A DNA stretch of 64,000 bases from Monocercomonoides exilis (GCA_001643675.2 LSRY02000002.1:223501-287500); one strand, 5' to 3'; shown: positions 23,689 through 35,573, numbered from the stretch's first letter. Numbers and translations: made by a program. The notes: generated by a model not told the origin, from the sequence alone.

Positions 23689-23696
23689 AAAATTTC
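23689..23696 (+). repeat. Target-site duplication, right (AAAATTTC)
   Basis: Exact partner of 22,205-22,212, immediately outside the right inverted repeat of Merlin copy A. Confidence 0.85.
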
Positions 23697-24900
23697 TTTT
23701 TTTTGTAAAATGAGAATCAATCGATACCTCTTTTGATCACTCCCATTTGATTATTATTTAATTCGTAATTTTTTCTTTAATAATTATCTGAATTGAAAAT
23801 AAATTGAATTATTATTATTATTATTAAACCTGTGCAACAAGTGGCAAATTTTGCCAGTTACTGACACAGGTGACCGACAGGACGATTTTTCCATGATCAC
23901 AACCATAAATATTTTGTTCACACTCATCTCTTATTATTTAATCATTTTTAAAAGATAAAACATTTTTATTATATTTTCATTAAATATTTTTTTGATTGTT
24001 TCTAATTTTTCGAAAAAAGTGAAAATTATCTGAAAAAGAAAGTCATGTAAAATTGGTTTCAAAAACAAAATACGTCAGTTATTTATTATTTTTTTAGCTG
24101 GATTAATTATTCTATATAAATAAAACTAAGAAAAGGATATTCTCCAAAACTAATTTAAAAAAATTCAATTCAACAAATGTACCAAAATATTTTTTTCACT
24201 GACAAGATCTGTGAAACATGGAATATTTTATGTCACTGGAAGTCACTTCTGTCACTGGCAGTCAGCCTTGTCAATGAAATAAACGCGTTGGAAAAAGAAA
24301 CAGAATTACAAAATAAGTTGTTGAGCTTCTGAAATGTTTATGATTTCATTTTTCCATCAATTACAACCATAACTTTTCGTTCGATATTTGATTATCTTTC
24401 TTTTTCGTTAAAAGAACCAAACATGTATACAAAAATGAACTGAAGAATGCACATTGAAAGAATGCTTTTATTAATTATGGTTTGAAAATATACATATTTG
24501 TTTTTTTGATGATTTACCAATTCTTTGATTGATTAAATTTCTAAACAATATCCTTTATGTGATGAAAATTATTCCCACGAAAACAAATAAACTATATTTT
24601 GAAAATTGACATTACGAAGTTTTTGAATATTTGTTCCGGATCCTTTACTAAATAAAGGATCAAATTGCATTTTTTTCATATGGAGGTGACAAGCGATGGA
24701 AATACCTTTATGGAGCATTAAAACAGGCGATGAAAATAAACGTCTATGTAACCATATAGACAAAGGAATTGATCCAATTATCTCTAATGTTACAAGCTGG
24801 CGGAGTGAATCGTATTTGCTGAGCAATTATAGCCAGATATATTTCATTGAATGAGGAACATTTATGAAGTTTGTGTAATTATGTCATTGCTTTGTTAGCC
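23697..24900. other. AT-rich DNA with GTCACT-rich patches
   Basis: No supported gene. Patches at 23,838-23,885 and 24,195-24,285 contain repeated GTCACTG/GGCAGTCA-type words. The second resembles the reverse complement of 5480-5560 (GATCT, then an AT stretch, then GTCACT repeats and TTGTCAAT), suggesting remnants of a dispersed repeat. Short frames at 24,569-24,830 are not convincing on either strand. Confidence 0.4.
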
Positions 24901-26850
24901 TTGGAAAAATTATGACATCATTTCGAAATCTCTAACAAATTGATTTAAAAACCAACTTTTCATACAACTATTCATTATTCTTCACTGATGTTGAATGATT
25001 TCTTGGAGCTTAGTCATTTTCTTTTTTTTTTGAACCATATTCGAAAAAAAGCTTTCTTTCTCAACTCTCTCCGTTATAAAGTTATTTAAAAATCCAATAA
25101 TTGTTTGAAAATTGACGAAAACATCTGAATTGAGCAAAACAACTGAACACAGCAGATGTATTGCAGCAACGTGGAATGAATTGATACAGAAAGAAATGAG
25201 AGGCAACGTGACCCGATGAAAGAAAGACGAAGGATTTGGAATGTGCTATTTTTTCGTCAGAATGAAGCAACAAGTTTCTTGTGAAAAATTTTCTGAAGAA
25301 GAAAAGAAAGTTGCGGAATAATCATTGATTCTATTTTTTTCCCTTGAAATCATATATTGTTAAGTTTCTTTTCATTTTTATTTTTAAAAATTATTTAAAA
25401 TAAAAGAACTTATTAAAATCCTCAAGTGCATGTTTTTCTATTTTGCGAAATGAATAAAAAATTACAAAAAAGATAGAATAATGGAGATTCTGTTTTCATT
25501 GATTAGAATATGGTTTTACAATCACAAAATACTAATAAATTTCTAATGATAAAATATCATAATATTTTTTGTTCAGGAAATCAAATATTCCTTGTAAGAT
25601 AATGATTAAATTTACGTTCACTTCTTCTTCCAGCTTTTCAAACATCTTCCTTTTTATTGTCTTTCTTTCCTCTTCATCAGCTTCACCACTGTTTTTTCTT
25701 CTAATCTTTTTGAAACGTACAAAAAGAAATGCAAGCAATTCCATATGATTTTATCTTCCAAAGTTTATTGCTTCATTTCATCAAAACCAGCATTAATGTT
25801 TCCTCATCTCAACAGTGCAAACCCTTACACATTTCATATGTGATTCAATTCTTAATGAATTGAAGTATTTATTGTGAATTTCTTTGCAATTATCTCTTTT
25901 TGCTCGAAATGACTGAACAACTCTGCAAACAAGGCAAACATATTCTTCATAACTTTTATTGTGTGATAATTTGTTTTCTTTCATCACAAAGAACCATCTC
26001 TTTATTACTAACATTTCTTTCCCTTCTTTTTCTCCTCTTCTTTCTCCTATTCACTTCCAATCAATATTTTTAATCAGACTTTTAGGCTCCTTTATTGCCT
26101 CTCTGATAAAATGCAATTCTTTCACAATTGCTCATTCCAAAGATCAATCGCTGAGTATTGGGTGAATCAAAAACTCCCAAGAAGATTGATATGCAAGTTG
26201 AATAAGATAATGATGTTCCAGGCGATAATCAATAACTACTTTGATCTTATTCACATGCAGTTCTCTTTTCAATTCCTATGCAAAAAAAGAGGAAAATGCA
26301 ATAAAACAATATCAAAATTGTGAAAAAGGTTCTCAAACCCAATATCCAATATTTCCCAAAGCCAGCAACGCCATTTCCACATCTTTTTTTATTTCCTTGC
26401 TTTCTTTTTTCTTCAAGGCAACCGTTAGAAGGCAGGCACATAAACTGAAAGAGATTCGTTTGAAGCACATTCAACACACATCATCATATAGCATTCGCAA
26501 AGATCAACAGGAAGCTTTTTACACTTTCCATCTTTCTTTTCTCTTTCATCGATAGTTATCTTCTCAAATCTTTCATGCAACGAGGACTCTTCAAAACCAT
26601 TTACCTTTGAATCTTTCAGTGAAGTGCAATATATGATTGTTTCAAAAACAGAGTGAAATTTTCTATTGAAATTATATTTTCTACTTTCATTTTGTGAATT
26701 TTGTAGAATAGTTCTTCTGCAACAACGGATTTTTTTTCATCTTTGCCCATTTCTTCAATTTTCTTTTTTTGCTTAATCTTGTATCAATGTTTCAAACCAG
26801 TTAATATCTTCTTCGAAATAAAAATTGAAAAAAAATTCATTATTCAAGAA
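24900..26850 (-). pseudogene. Heavily decayed gene of a conserved helical-repeat-like family
   Basis: Reading the minus strand downward from about 26,850, protein-like segments follow one another in shifting frames with many stops: KSVVAEELFYKIHKM (about 26,710-26,760), KKKESKEIKKDVEMALLALG (about 26,345-26,415), a KVVIDYRLEHHYLIQLAYQS stretch (about 26,180-26,250), ELFSHFEQKEIIAKKF (about 25,865-25,930), and at 25,532-25,744 KRKMFEKLEEE and FLNKKYYDILSLEIY, which looks like the original C-terminus. More minus-strand fragments lie at 24,982-25,206. The leucine-rich helical character suggests an ARM/HEAT-like fold. I recall similar proteins from the Monocercomonoides proteome but cannot verify this here. 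Confidence 0.5.
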
Positions 26851-27232
26851 TTCGAGTGTAATAATAAATGCATACCACTGTATCTTTTTTACGCTTGAAT
26901 CGTATGCATTTTTTGGAGGTTTCATTGAGAAAACAACATGATTGAATCATACTAACTGAATTCGCATAAGCTTTGATAAAATGAATGAAAGTTAAATAGA
27001 ATCCTGATTTGCACATGAAAGCATAAGTTTTCACACAATATTCAAAAGCACGAAGTTGATGAACAACACATAAAGAAGAAAAATATGTTTTGTTTATCCA
27101 TTTATATTATTATGGAACATTTGATCAAATGAAAAAAAATTTTCAAAAAAATTTCAACAAGAAAAAAAAATATTAGAGCTGAAGGAATTTTATTACAAAA
27201 AATTCAAAAAATATAAATTTGTTTCTTATTTT

Positions 27233-27234
<2 letters not shown>

Positions 27235-27266
<32 letters not shown>

Positions 27267-27286
27267 TTGTTGTTGTTGTTGTTGTT
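27235..27286 (+). repeat. Poly-T followed by (GTT)7
   Basis: About 31 consecutive T, then seven GTT units. It could be the reverse-complement tail of an old retroposed sequence, but no flanking duplication or internal sequence supports that. Confidence 0.9.
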
Positions 27287-27924
27287 AAATGACCAACTGC
27301 TTTTGCATTATTATAGATTGGGTTTAGTAAAAAAAATTAGGAATTTCCTCGAAAACGAAGTAATTTGTTACCAAACAATAAGATTGAAAATGATTTTTCA
27401 ACTTTCAAAATGGCTTTATGTGTGATTATTTTGGAAATCAAATTTTTTGAACAAAAAATTCGATTTGATAATTTTGTTTTGAAGTTAAGTTTATGAACAC
27501 AGAAAAGTGACAAATCCTATAAATACCAACTTTGTTTTTTTATTTACATCAAAAATTGGCTTTTAATACATTTGAAATGATTTTTTCATTTCAATGATCA
27601 ATTGATCCTCTTTGACAATGAATTTCCAAAATAATCAACACCCCGAAAAAAGGTTTTGATTTCAAAAATTATCACATATATCGAATATGGGTGATTTCAA
27701 TTTATATCATATGCTTTATTCGGTACGTTGATAAAAAAAAGGGATAATTACATTTGTAAAATGATTGCAATTGAAATGTTTAATGCTTTTCAATAATTAT
27801 CATTGCTCATGAAAGAGATGAGAGAAATATAAATAATTTTTTTATTGTTGTTAAAACTCTTTATTAACAGTTTTCAGATATTCAAAATTATATGTCAAAC
27901 GGAAATAATTGAAGAAAAAAACAA

Positions 27925-28235
27925 ATTTTCAAAATAATCACCATTATGGGGGGAAATACTGACTTTCAAGCTATTTTTGTACATATTATTTAATTTTTGA
28001 ACCACTAATAACTGTATTAACTTACTCTAATTTCTTTTGAAATTTGGTTATCATATCAGAAAACTGTTATCGTTGAGATCAAAACACAAAGTATTCCAAC
28101 GTTTCACAAATATCAAAAAATGGACTCATTTTAATGTGTTTTTTGATCTTAAAAAGTCAACACGTGCAAAAATTTTACAATGAAAATGCCTGAAGCAAAA
28201 TATTAATTTGCCCATATTTTCAATAAATATAGGAG
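27925..28235 (+). repeat. Dispersed non-coding repeat, copy 2
   Basis: Collinear with 5600-5935 (see there for the shared blocks, including TATGGGGGGAAATA and ATGCCTGAAGCAAAATATT). Both copies lie in the same orientation about 80-180 bp upstream of the left end of a DNA transposon, the mariner-like element in one case and Merlin copy B in the other. Confidence 0.65.
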
Positions 28236-28315
28236 AATTGTCATGTTGTTTTTTTGTTTATTCAGTAAAAATTTCACTAAAACTGTTAAATTTCGGTTTC
28301 ATTTTATAAAGTTAA

Positions 28316-29813
28316 GGTAAGTGCACAATATACGACCGTTAACAATTTTCTGTGTGGATGATTATAAGAATATTATTAACTGTTTTATATGGTTTGCTTG
28401 AATTTCTTTTGTGAGGAAACTTTTTTATTGGACCCATGAGATTTATAAAAATTTTACTCAAAATATGGGATCGATCAAAATTTTCGATCAAAATATTAAT
28501 TATATCAATTTTTTCTGAATGCAAATTGAGGATCGCAAATTCAAAATCAGCTTCTTCAACGAATTATTTCATAACGCAAATGATACATGAGAATGGTTCA
28601 GAAATGAAGTGTTGAATCAAAGATACAAAGAATGCAGAAATTGTCATAAAGAAATGGTACTCTATGAACGAAATCCAAATTCCAGGCAATGGAGATGCTT
28701 CAGATGCAACAAAACAATAAGCCTGCTGTCAAATCTATCAATAGAAAATCAAAAAATAGGAATTGGAAAATTAATACATATTTTCCTTTTCAAATGGATG
28801 AAGCTTTCAATCATGCATACTTCTTCACTTCTTGGTGTGCACAGAAACACAGTTGGTTTTTACTATTCCCTTGCAACAGCAGCAATGGCACAGAGCGCAG
28901 CATCATCTTTTCAGCCAATTGGAGGTGAAAATACAATTGTGGAAATTGACGAAGCAATTTTGAACAGAAGCAAATATCATAAAGGCAGATGGAAGAAGCA
29001 GATCTGGCTTTTTGGAGCTGTTCAAAGAACTCAGGATGGGAAACAAGGAAGCTTTTTTGTAATCAGAGTCACTAATAGGAAAAAAGACACATTGCTGCCA
29101 ATCATTCAAGCGAATATCTTACCAGGAACTATGATTCACAGTGATGAATGGAGAGCGTACTCATCTCTCTCCGGTCTCGGTTACGGCCACAAAACAGTCT
29201 GCCATAAATATCATTTCAAAGACTTAGAAAGCGAAATATGTACCAACATGATTGAGGGATTTTGGAGTCAATTTCGAAAAGATTTGCCTCGCACAGGGCT
29301 GAAGGAGAAATTCATTGATGATAATATTTCTTCCTTTGTGTTTCAAAAAAGAAAACAATTAACATTTGTTGAAACAGTAAGAGAAATTTGTCAAAATAAA
29401 GTGGATGAATATATTGAAGAAGAAAAGGAAGACCACGAAGAAGATGATGACGAAGAAGATGTGCCAGTTTTAGCTGAACAAAACGAAGAAATTTCTGAGG
29501 ATTCGATGGAAGTTAGCGATGGAGCGGAGCATTCTGAATACGAACCCGAATAAAAAACAGTTGCATTGCTAAATTCATATTTGTTTAGAAATATTTGTTA
29601 GCATATCAATGACAAATTGCAAAAATTTTTGAAAAATTGATTGAAATTTTTAAAAATTTTTTGATCAAAAAAATTATAACACAAAAAATATAATATTTTT
29701 TTTTTCGAGTTTCCGCAAATAGTTGAAAGATAAAAACATATGTGCACGACATGTTATCATCATAGCTTCAACATATGTTAATTTTATTCACGGTCGTATA
29801 TTGTGCATTAACC
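28316..29813. mobile_element. Merlin-type DNA transposon, copy B
   Basis: A 1498-bp element. The terminal inverted repeats are short, about 24 bp (left GGTAAGTGCACAATATACGA, right inverted GGTTAATGCACAATATACGA), unlike the 118-bp repeats of copy A. Flanks AAAGTTAA (28,308-28,315) and CAAGTTAA (29,814-29,821) match at seven of eight positions, consistent with an aged target duplication. It contains one long transposase frame. Its right flank directly abuts a foldback MITE. Confidence 0.8.
28609..29553 (+). CDS. Merlin (IS1595/ISXO2-like) transposase, start unclear
   Basis: The frame encodes a zinc ribbon (CRNC and CFRC knuckles) followed by the DDE core: VEIDEAILNRSKYHKGR, MIHSDEWRAYS and CTNMIEGFWSQFRKDLPR, with KYHF conserved, then an acidic tail ending EYEPE. 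It is about 50-60% similar by eye to copy A throughout. The frame is open from 28,591 but has no ATG before the zinc ribbon; the ATG at 28,604 is in another frame and meets TGA two codons later. Either a one-base shift near 28,610 or an unrecognised 5' exon accounts for this. The catalytic triad is intact, so this copy could still be a source of activity if translated. Confidence 0.75.
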   Translation: MLNQRYKECRNCHKEMVLYERNPNSRQWRCFRCNKTISLLSNLSIENQKIGIGKLIHIFLFKWMKLSIMHTSSLLGVHRNTVGFYYSLATAAMAQSAASSFQPIGGENTIVEIDEAILNRSKYHKGRWKKQIWLFGAVQRTQDGKQGSFFVIRVTNRKKDTLLPIIQANILPGTMIHSDEWRAYSSLSGLGYGHKTVCHKYHFKDLESEICTNMIEGFWSQFRKDLPRTGLKEKFIDDNISSFVFQKRKQLTFVETVREICQNKVDEYIEEEKEDHEEDDDEEDVPVLAEQNEEISEDSMEVSDGAEHSEYEPE

Positions 29814-29820
29814 CAAGTTA

Positions 29821-30222
29821 ATACAGATATCGCATAAAATACCGGACATCGCTCAAAATACCGGACAAGATCCATTTCACAATAACTGCATAAGTAATAA
29901 TTCTGTTAATTTTCCTCAAAATATATCTTATCAATACAAACTCATTTGATACACAAATCTTTCAAAGCAGCTTCAATTGTGCTCAGAAAAGATGATATTT
30001 GAATTTTCGGAGAAATTAGATTTTGAGTTTCTCCGAGATTTTAAAAATAATAAATTTTGAAAACAAAAGGGGCTATTAAAAAAGTTTTGTAAATCAATGG
30101 AGTTTGAATTGACAAGTTGTGTTTTGAGGAAAATTGTCAGAATTATTCCACTAGCAGTTATTGAGAAATCGTTCTTGTCCGGTATTTTGTGCGATGTCCG
30201 GTATTTTTTGCGATATCTGTAT
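29821..30222. mobile_element. Foldback MITE with about 150-bp imperfect inverted arms
   Basis: The left arm (29,821-29,972) and the right arm (30,080-30,222) are inverted imperfect copies joined by a short loop. Both start ATACAGATATCGCA and carry two spaced ATACCGGACA boxes (ATACCGGACATCGC then AATACCGGACAAGA). No coding capacity. The CCGGAC boxes stand out against 75%-plus AT surroundings. The left end touches the right target duplication of Merlin copy B, so one element probably inserted at the edge of the other. Confidence 0.75.
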
Positions 30223-30296
30223 TTTCCTTTAAATGGCAACCATAACAATTATTAACAACTCCAACATAACTTAAAGTTCCAAACCGATTATTCCTC

Positions 30297-30297
<1 letters not shown>

Positions 30298-30341
<44 letters not shown>
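30298..30341 (+). repeat. Poly-A tract (44 A)
   Basis: An uninterrupted run of 44 A followed by GAATAAAAG. It lies between the MITE and the 3' end of the minus-strand gene. No retroelement sequence precedes it. Confidence 0.95.
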
Positions 30342-30343
<2 letters not shown>

Positions 30344-30732
30344 ATAAAAGCTATGAAAAAATTTGACACCTCATCCCTCATAAACAAAGAATAGAAAAAA
30401 GTTTATTTTCGCATTTTTTTCTTTGTGAACGAAATCGAAATGGATCAAAATTATTGCTTTTTTAAAAAAATTCGCTTCTTGTTCCTTTTTTTCCTTCTTT
30501 CTTATTATAAAAAGTCTTTCATTTTGATTTAAAAAAATATTGAAAAACTAATGAATAACGAATAAGATTCAAAAATGTTGTGCAGTGTAAAATTTTGAAA
30601 TCAAAAAATCTCGTTCCAAATAGTTAAAAAAACAATTTTATTTAAATTTCTTTGCAAGATTAATGTTATTGATAAATGTGAAAGAAAAACGAAAAAATGT
30701 TATGCGCTGACTTTCAAATATTATGATTCAAG

Positions 30733-33310
30733 TTATTGAGATAAAAATCGATTTTTGGCTATAACTGTGAAAATTTTGTCAAAAATCTTTGGAGAATCGT
30801 TATTTTTCTGGTAAATGTGCAGAACATTGCAAACACATTCCATTTTCGCGTTCCTAACTTTTCCCCATAATAATTCCTTGTTTTTTTTCATACTTTCCAT
30901 CTTCACTGAAGCGTTAGAATAAAATATAAAAGACAGAATTATTGGAGTAGATGCCTTTATTAATGAAAAGTAATTATTTTGTTGTTGCATAAAGTAACCA
31001 GGATCCAATCCTTTCCGCTTTAATCTCTTCAACTTTCTTTTCATGCACAAGATATCGTAATAACGTGAGTTAAGTTCTAATACATCAATGATCACATTTT
31101 CAATTGAATGCAAGTCAAAATCATCAGATAATTTAACGTCAATCACCTGAGTTGGTGCTTTATCTTCATTTAAATAATCATCACACTCACAAAATGGATT
31201 TGAGATATTTTGAAAATTACCAGAATCTGCAAGAACACTTCCATGCCTAAATTGCAAGTTGCCCTTTAATTGTTGAAATTCAATTTCTTTGGAAACATGA
31301 GAAGTGCTAATATCAGTTAAAAACCTGGTATTTGTCTTTAAAAACATTTCATCGTAACAACATTTAGAGTTTGCCAAAAAATTAGTTGCTGAAAACGACT
31401 GTGATGCAGTACAAGCCAATGGTGATGAAGATGTGGAAAAAAGATCTTGCTCAAATGATTGTAATTCTTCCACATTAAAAACAGAAATCGGGTTTGAAAA
31501 ATTTGAATGAGAAGGATGTTCTTTATAGCATGAAGCCGTCATCCTTTTTGGATTTTGAAGGAAATTTTCAAATTGACTCTTTGAAGCATGCGCAGCATAA
31601 ACATTGTCATTTGAATTCCATGAGGAATCAACTACCAAAGGCACATCTGTGACCATTGGAGTAACAAAATTTGAATGCCTTTGTTCACTTTCAGCTGAAC
31701 TCACATTGAAACAATCTGGTTCAGGTCCACTTTGAGATTTATTTTGTAACTTAGCCTCACTTTTTCTGAATCTCTCAAGTTCTGACATTTGCTGGATTTC
31801 TGAGTGTTTCTGCACTTTTCTTTCCATCTTTCTGATTTTCCTTTGCAGAATTAGAACTTCCTTCTCATCTAATTCGTCAGCTTGTCTCACTTTTAGTCTT
31901 TCCTTCAGCTCCTCCAAAGTTTCTTTTGAATGGTTTCCGTCATATGAATCTATTCCAAACTTATCTTCCTTTAGCATCAATTTTTTCTCTGCTTCTTCCC
32001 ACATTTCGCTTTCCTCCTTATTAACAATCCATTCCTTTCTAACCCACACTCCAAAGATTTTGAAAAAGTGTTTTGCATCGCGTATTTGTGCTTTCACAAT
32101 TTCCTTTCTTTTCTCGGTCATTTTCTGCTGAAGCTGAATATCTTCTGCGACTTCAAATGTTTGCTTATAATTATCATTCGCAACTTCCGCAGGCATATCG
32201 ACTCCCTCTTTGCTTCCTCTACAAATTGACCTACTTTCTTCGCTGGCTTGCTTCATTGCCTGGGCAACGCCCCCATCAGAAGCTTCAACAGCCATGCATC
32301 TGTCTGTCTGTGCCCAATCAGTAAGCATTGCTTCTCGAGCAGCTATTACAATTCCGCTCTTTTTCCACCCATCCACTTCAAATTCCATGTCTTTCTTGTA
32401 GGCTCGTATGTTAGTCATCCTCGGCTTCCAACGAGAAATCGAATCAATCAGAACATCCTTGTCTGACACAGATGAAGAATGTTCAGAAGATGTTTCAGAA
32501 GCAATTTCTGTATCGGTAATAGTTTGTTCAGTTTTATGCTCCATATTTGTTGCAGAGCCGATTTTGGCAAACTTTTGTTCAGTGTTGACTGATTGTTGCA
32601 GAACTGACTTATCACATGTGCATTCTTGATGTTTTTGCTTTTCAAGTAATTCAGCTTCGAAAACTTTCATGAGGTCAAGTATTGTTGGTGGATCATAACT
32701 TTTGGATACTCTTGTAACATTTTCCGTTGTTTTCATTTCAAATCCTTTTTCAGAAAAATAATTGTTTTTATTGAGTCCTGAAGGCTTTAATACCACTGGA
32801 TTAACATCACGTTGTAGCGATTCACTTTTGGGCAAAAACTTATTTTGCAGTGTTGGTGGAAGTGGAGGAGATTTGCACATTGCTTCTGATGCATATGGAG
32901 TATGTTGCCAATCACAAATTGAGAAATATTTGTGAGGGTTTTGATATCTTGAAAATTGTATCTGTGAATTAGAACGAACAATCTGAGAATTTAAGTTCTC
33001 GCCTGATTTTGATTCTTTTGCTGTTGATGATGACGTTCCTGTTTCTTTCAAAAAGCTTGGGTTTGAACTTTTTTCGAAAATGCTAAAAGGTGAAGAAGAA
33101 GCACAAGAAAATGAAAATTCTTTATGCTTGCCTGATGATGATTGATGAGAAGAAAAACTTTGTAATAAGTTCGGCTTTTGATAAATATTCTGAAGAAAAA
33201 TCACCGGATTGTTAGATGTTTCTGAATCTGAAGAGCTTGAAGCAATTTCATCTATTTGCTTTTCGTTTTTTGTAGAATGATTTAAATAACAATTGTTTCT
33301 TGTAATTAAT
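30733..33310 (-). CDS. Charged coiled-coil protein, function unknown
   Basis: An 823-codon open frame (from a GTG at 33,204) extends upstream without stop to about 33,310, where CTGGCAG looks like a 3' splice site, so a 5' exon is expected. One phase-compatible candidate is an ATG exon at 33,444-33,463 joined over a 133-nt intron, giving about 865 aa, but this is uncertain. The protein has a Ser/Gln/Pro-rich N-terminal third, a Glu/Lys-rich probable coiled coil in the middle (around ELKERLKVRQADELDEKEV and KIRKMERKVQKH), and a Leu/Ile-rich C-terminal part with SRYYDILCMKRKLKRLKRKG. I recognise no family. It is divergent from the serine-rich gene at 33,548. Confidence 0.6.
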
Positions 33311-33547
33311 CTGCCAGACTAGTAAATATTTAATATTTGTAATCCATGAAGTTAAAATCATTTGAAGTCCTAAATAAAAAATAAAAGAAGTAAACTTTAT
33401 TTTTTAAGCAAGATTGAAACACAAGTGCTTTGCTCATAATCACAAAGACAAAATATTAATCATGTTCAAAATTTCGAATAATTAATGGGTATTAGTCTGA
33501 TGTTTAAAAAGCATTGCTTCACCGACTGTCGATAAAATTCCACTCAT

Positions 33548-35573
33548 ATGCAGAAATATCTCTTCCCATTCTTTTATATCAAATTTGGTAAAAATTTTGA
33601 AATTGATTTGACAATTTTTAAGTTATTGCAACTGAACGATATAAATCTAAAGAAATGCTCACTTCAAATTTGTCCCGCGGAGATTATTTATGTGTGGATT
33701 AAAATTGTTATTAGAGATTTATTTATAATTTTTATTAATTATTAAATGTTCAATGTGATCAGCTTCAACGACAAGCTTTTCACAAACGCTCAAAGATGGT
33801 CCAAGTTTTCTAAATTATACACCGTCTGCGACAACGAGAACTTCGCGATACAATCATTCTGAGAATTCTTTTTCTTCAGATCAAATATTTAGAATTACTC
33901 GAAAATTAAAAGAAGTCGAAAGAAATAATTTTAATATATCGAGAGAAAATAATCACTTAAAGCAAGCAATTGAAGAATTGAATCGTAAATTACGATCACT
34001 TGTTGATTTTCTTGCACAGTTTTTTGGAGAAGATTCATCATTTCTTAATGATTCACTCAGCGAAAGCTTTGATGCCAAAAGAATATCTTTGGAAAAGCCA
34101 TCTATTACATTAGAAGAAATCAACAAGATCTTGAAAAATGTTGGAAAATTTCAAACTTCAAATAATTCGATTTTATCAGAAAAGAATTCAAATAGTAAAT
34201 TATCAAAAATAAATCAAACTTCATCTTTGCAAACGCAAACAATTTCAAGCAATAAAACTCTTGAAATTTCATTTCATCCCGAGTCGTTTGACGAGTCTCT
34301 ATCAGATGGATCTACCACTTCTAGTGATTCAACCAATTCTTCTTCAATCTCCACATCTCAGTCTCCGCCAAGAACATCTTCTCACTCGCGAATGCACAAA
34401 ACACACAAAAGTCGTACGCATTTTAGAACACCAAAACGGGACAGCAGCAATCGTTCTACAGCAAAATCAAGCCAACGAAGGCATTCTGTTGGAGTCACAC
34501 CTCTTAATTTGTCATCAGCCAGAAGGCCTTCCTCACCCTCAACATTGTCAGCTCGCAGAAGCTTCGGAGACACTCAACAAAATTCTCAAAGAAACAAATC
34601 ATTTTTGCAAAGCGATGGCCCGAAGGAACGTTCAATTCGCTTTTCAGAAACTTTCAATGGCTCATCCAGAAACATCCAGCAAGCGCAGAATTATGCCTCT
34701 TCTCCTTCTTCTTCTTCATCAATTTCACTTTCTGATCACCTTTTAGTGTCGAGCCATCGAAGTCCGCAGGCAAAAGAATCGCCTTTTACTCGCGCTTCAC
34801 CCGTAATTCATTCACCACACACATTTTTGATGCCTCAGATGAACTCGCCAAAACAAGATGCCACAATTCAGAGAAAAGTGTCTATTCGTTCTCCTTCTTT
34901 GGCTGCAGCTGCTCTTCAAAAGGATCCCGTTCAGTCATCTTCGCAATCAGGAACAGCATTTCCATCACCCTCCTCTTTTGCCTCGTCACCTCACTTTCCC
35001 AGTCCATCCACAAAGTCTGCCTCTGAGTCATCTTTGTTTGCATTTAGCACGTCAAACAGCTTTCTCCCACAAAATGAAGGTGCCAAATCAACTCCATTCA
35101 CTTCATTCACTTCAACTCCAACTGCACCAAGTGCATCTTTTCAGTCAAATAGAACTCAAATGCCTTCTTCAACTGTCTCATTTGCAAACACTGCTTCAAC
35201 TCCATCTGTTAACATGCAGCCATCCACTCCATCCATTTCCCTTGTTTCTTCTCAATTCGCTGCAAGAATCAACGAATTTTCTACATTTGCAAAGAATTAC
35301 ATGCAACTTCAAAAACCTACAAATCAAACTGCCAAGCATTCTCTCTCACCTCTTGAAACTCCTGCTCCAAAGCAACAAATTTTCAATCAATCAGCATCGC
35401 TATCTTCTTACCCATTTTCTTCATCAAAACCCTTTAATGAAAGCAATGAAGCAAAGAGTGATAATATCATTACTGATTTAACAGAGAACGATGGCTTGGC
35501 GGCACAGTCTTTCGAAATGAAAACTTGTAAAGAAAAATTCGAAGAAAAAGATGAAGTTGAACTTGGAGATTAG
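33548..35573 (+). CDS. Serine-rich protein with N-terminal coiled coil
   Basis: The main open frame runs from about 33,763 to a TAG at 35,573. No ATG opens it before the coiled coil, but ATG at 33,548 plus a GT-AG intron at 33,588-33,762 (175 nt) gives a phase-correct 616-aa protein; this first exon is tentative. Residues about 55-110 contain GPSFLNYTPS and then a heptad-rich segment (RKLKEVERNNFN, ENNHLKQAIEELNRKL), faintly like the SPB/centrosome recruitment coiled coils, which I would not press. The remaining 450 residues are Ser/Thr/Pro/Asn-rich and probably disordered, with R-S-P-S type patches suited to phosphorylation. It ends 162 bp before the next gene. Function unknown. Confidence 0.6.

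Larger units (their letters stand above)
26851..28307. other. AT-rich non-coding DNA with a dispersed repeat copy
   Basis: No supported gene. It includes a long T run followed by (GTT)n at 27,235-27,286 and copy 2 of the dispersed repeat at 27,925-28,235. Confidence 0.45.
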
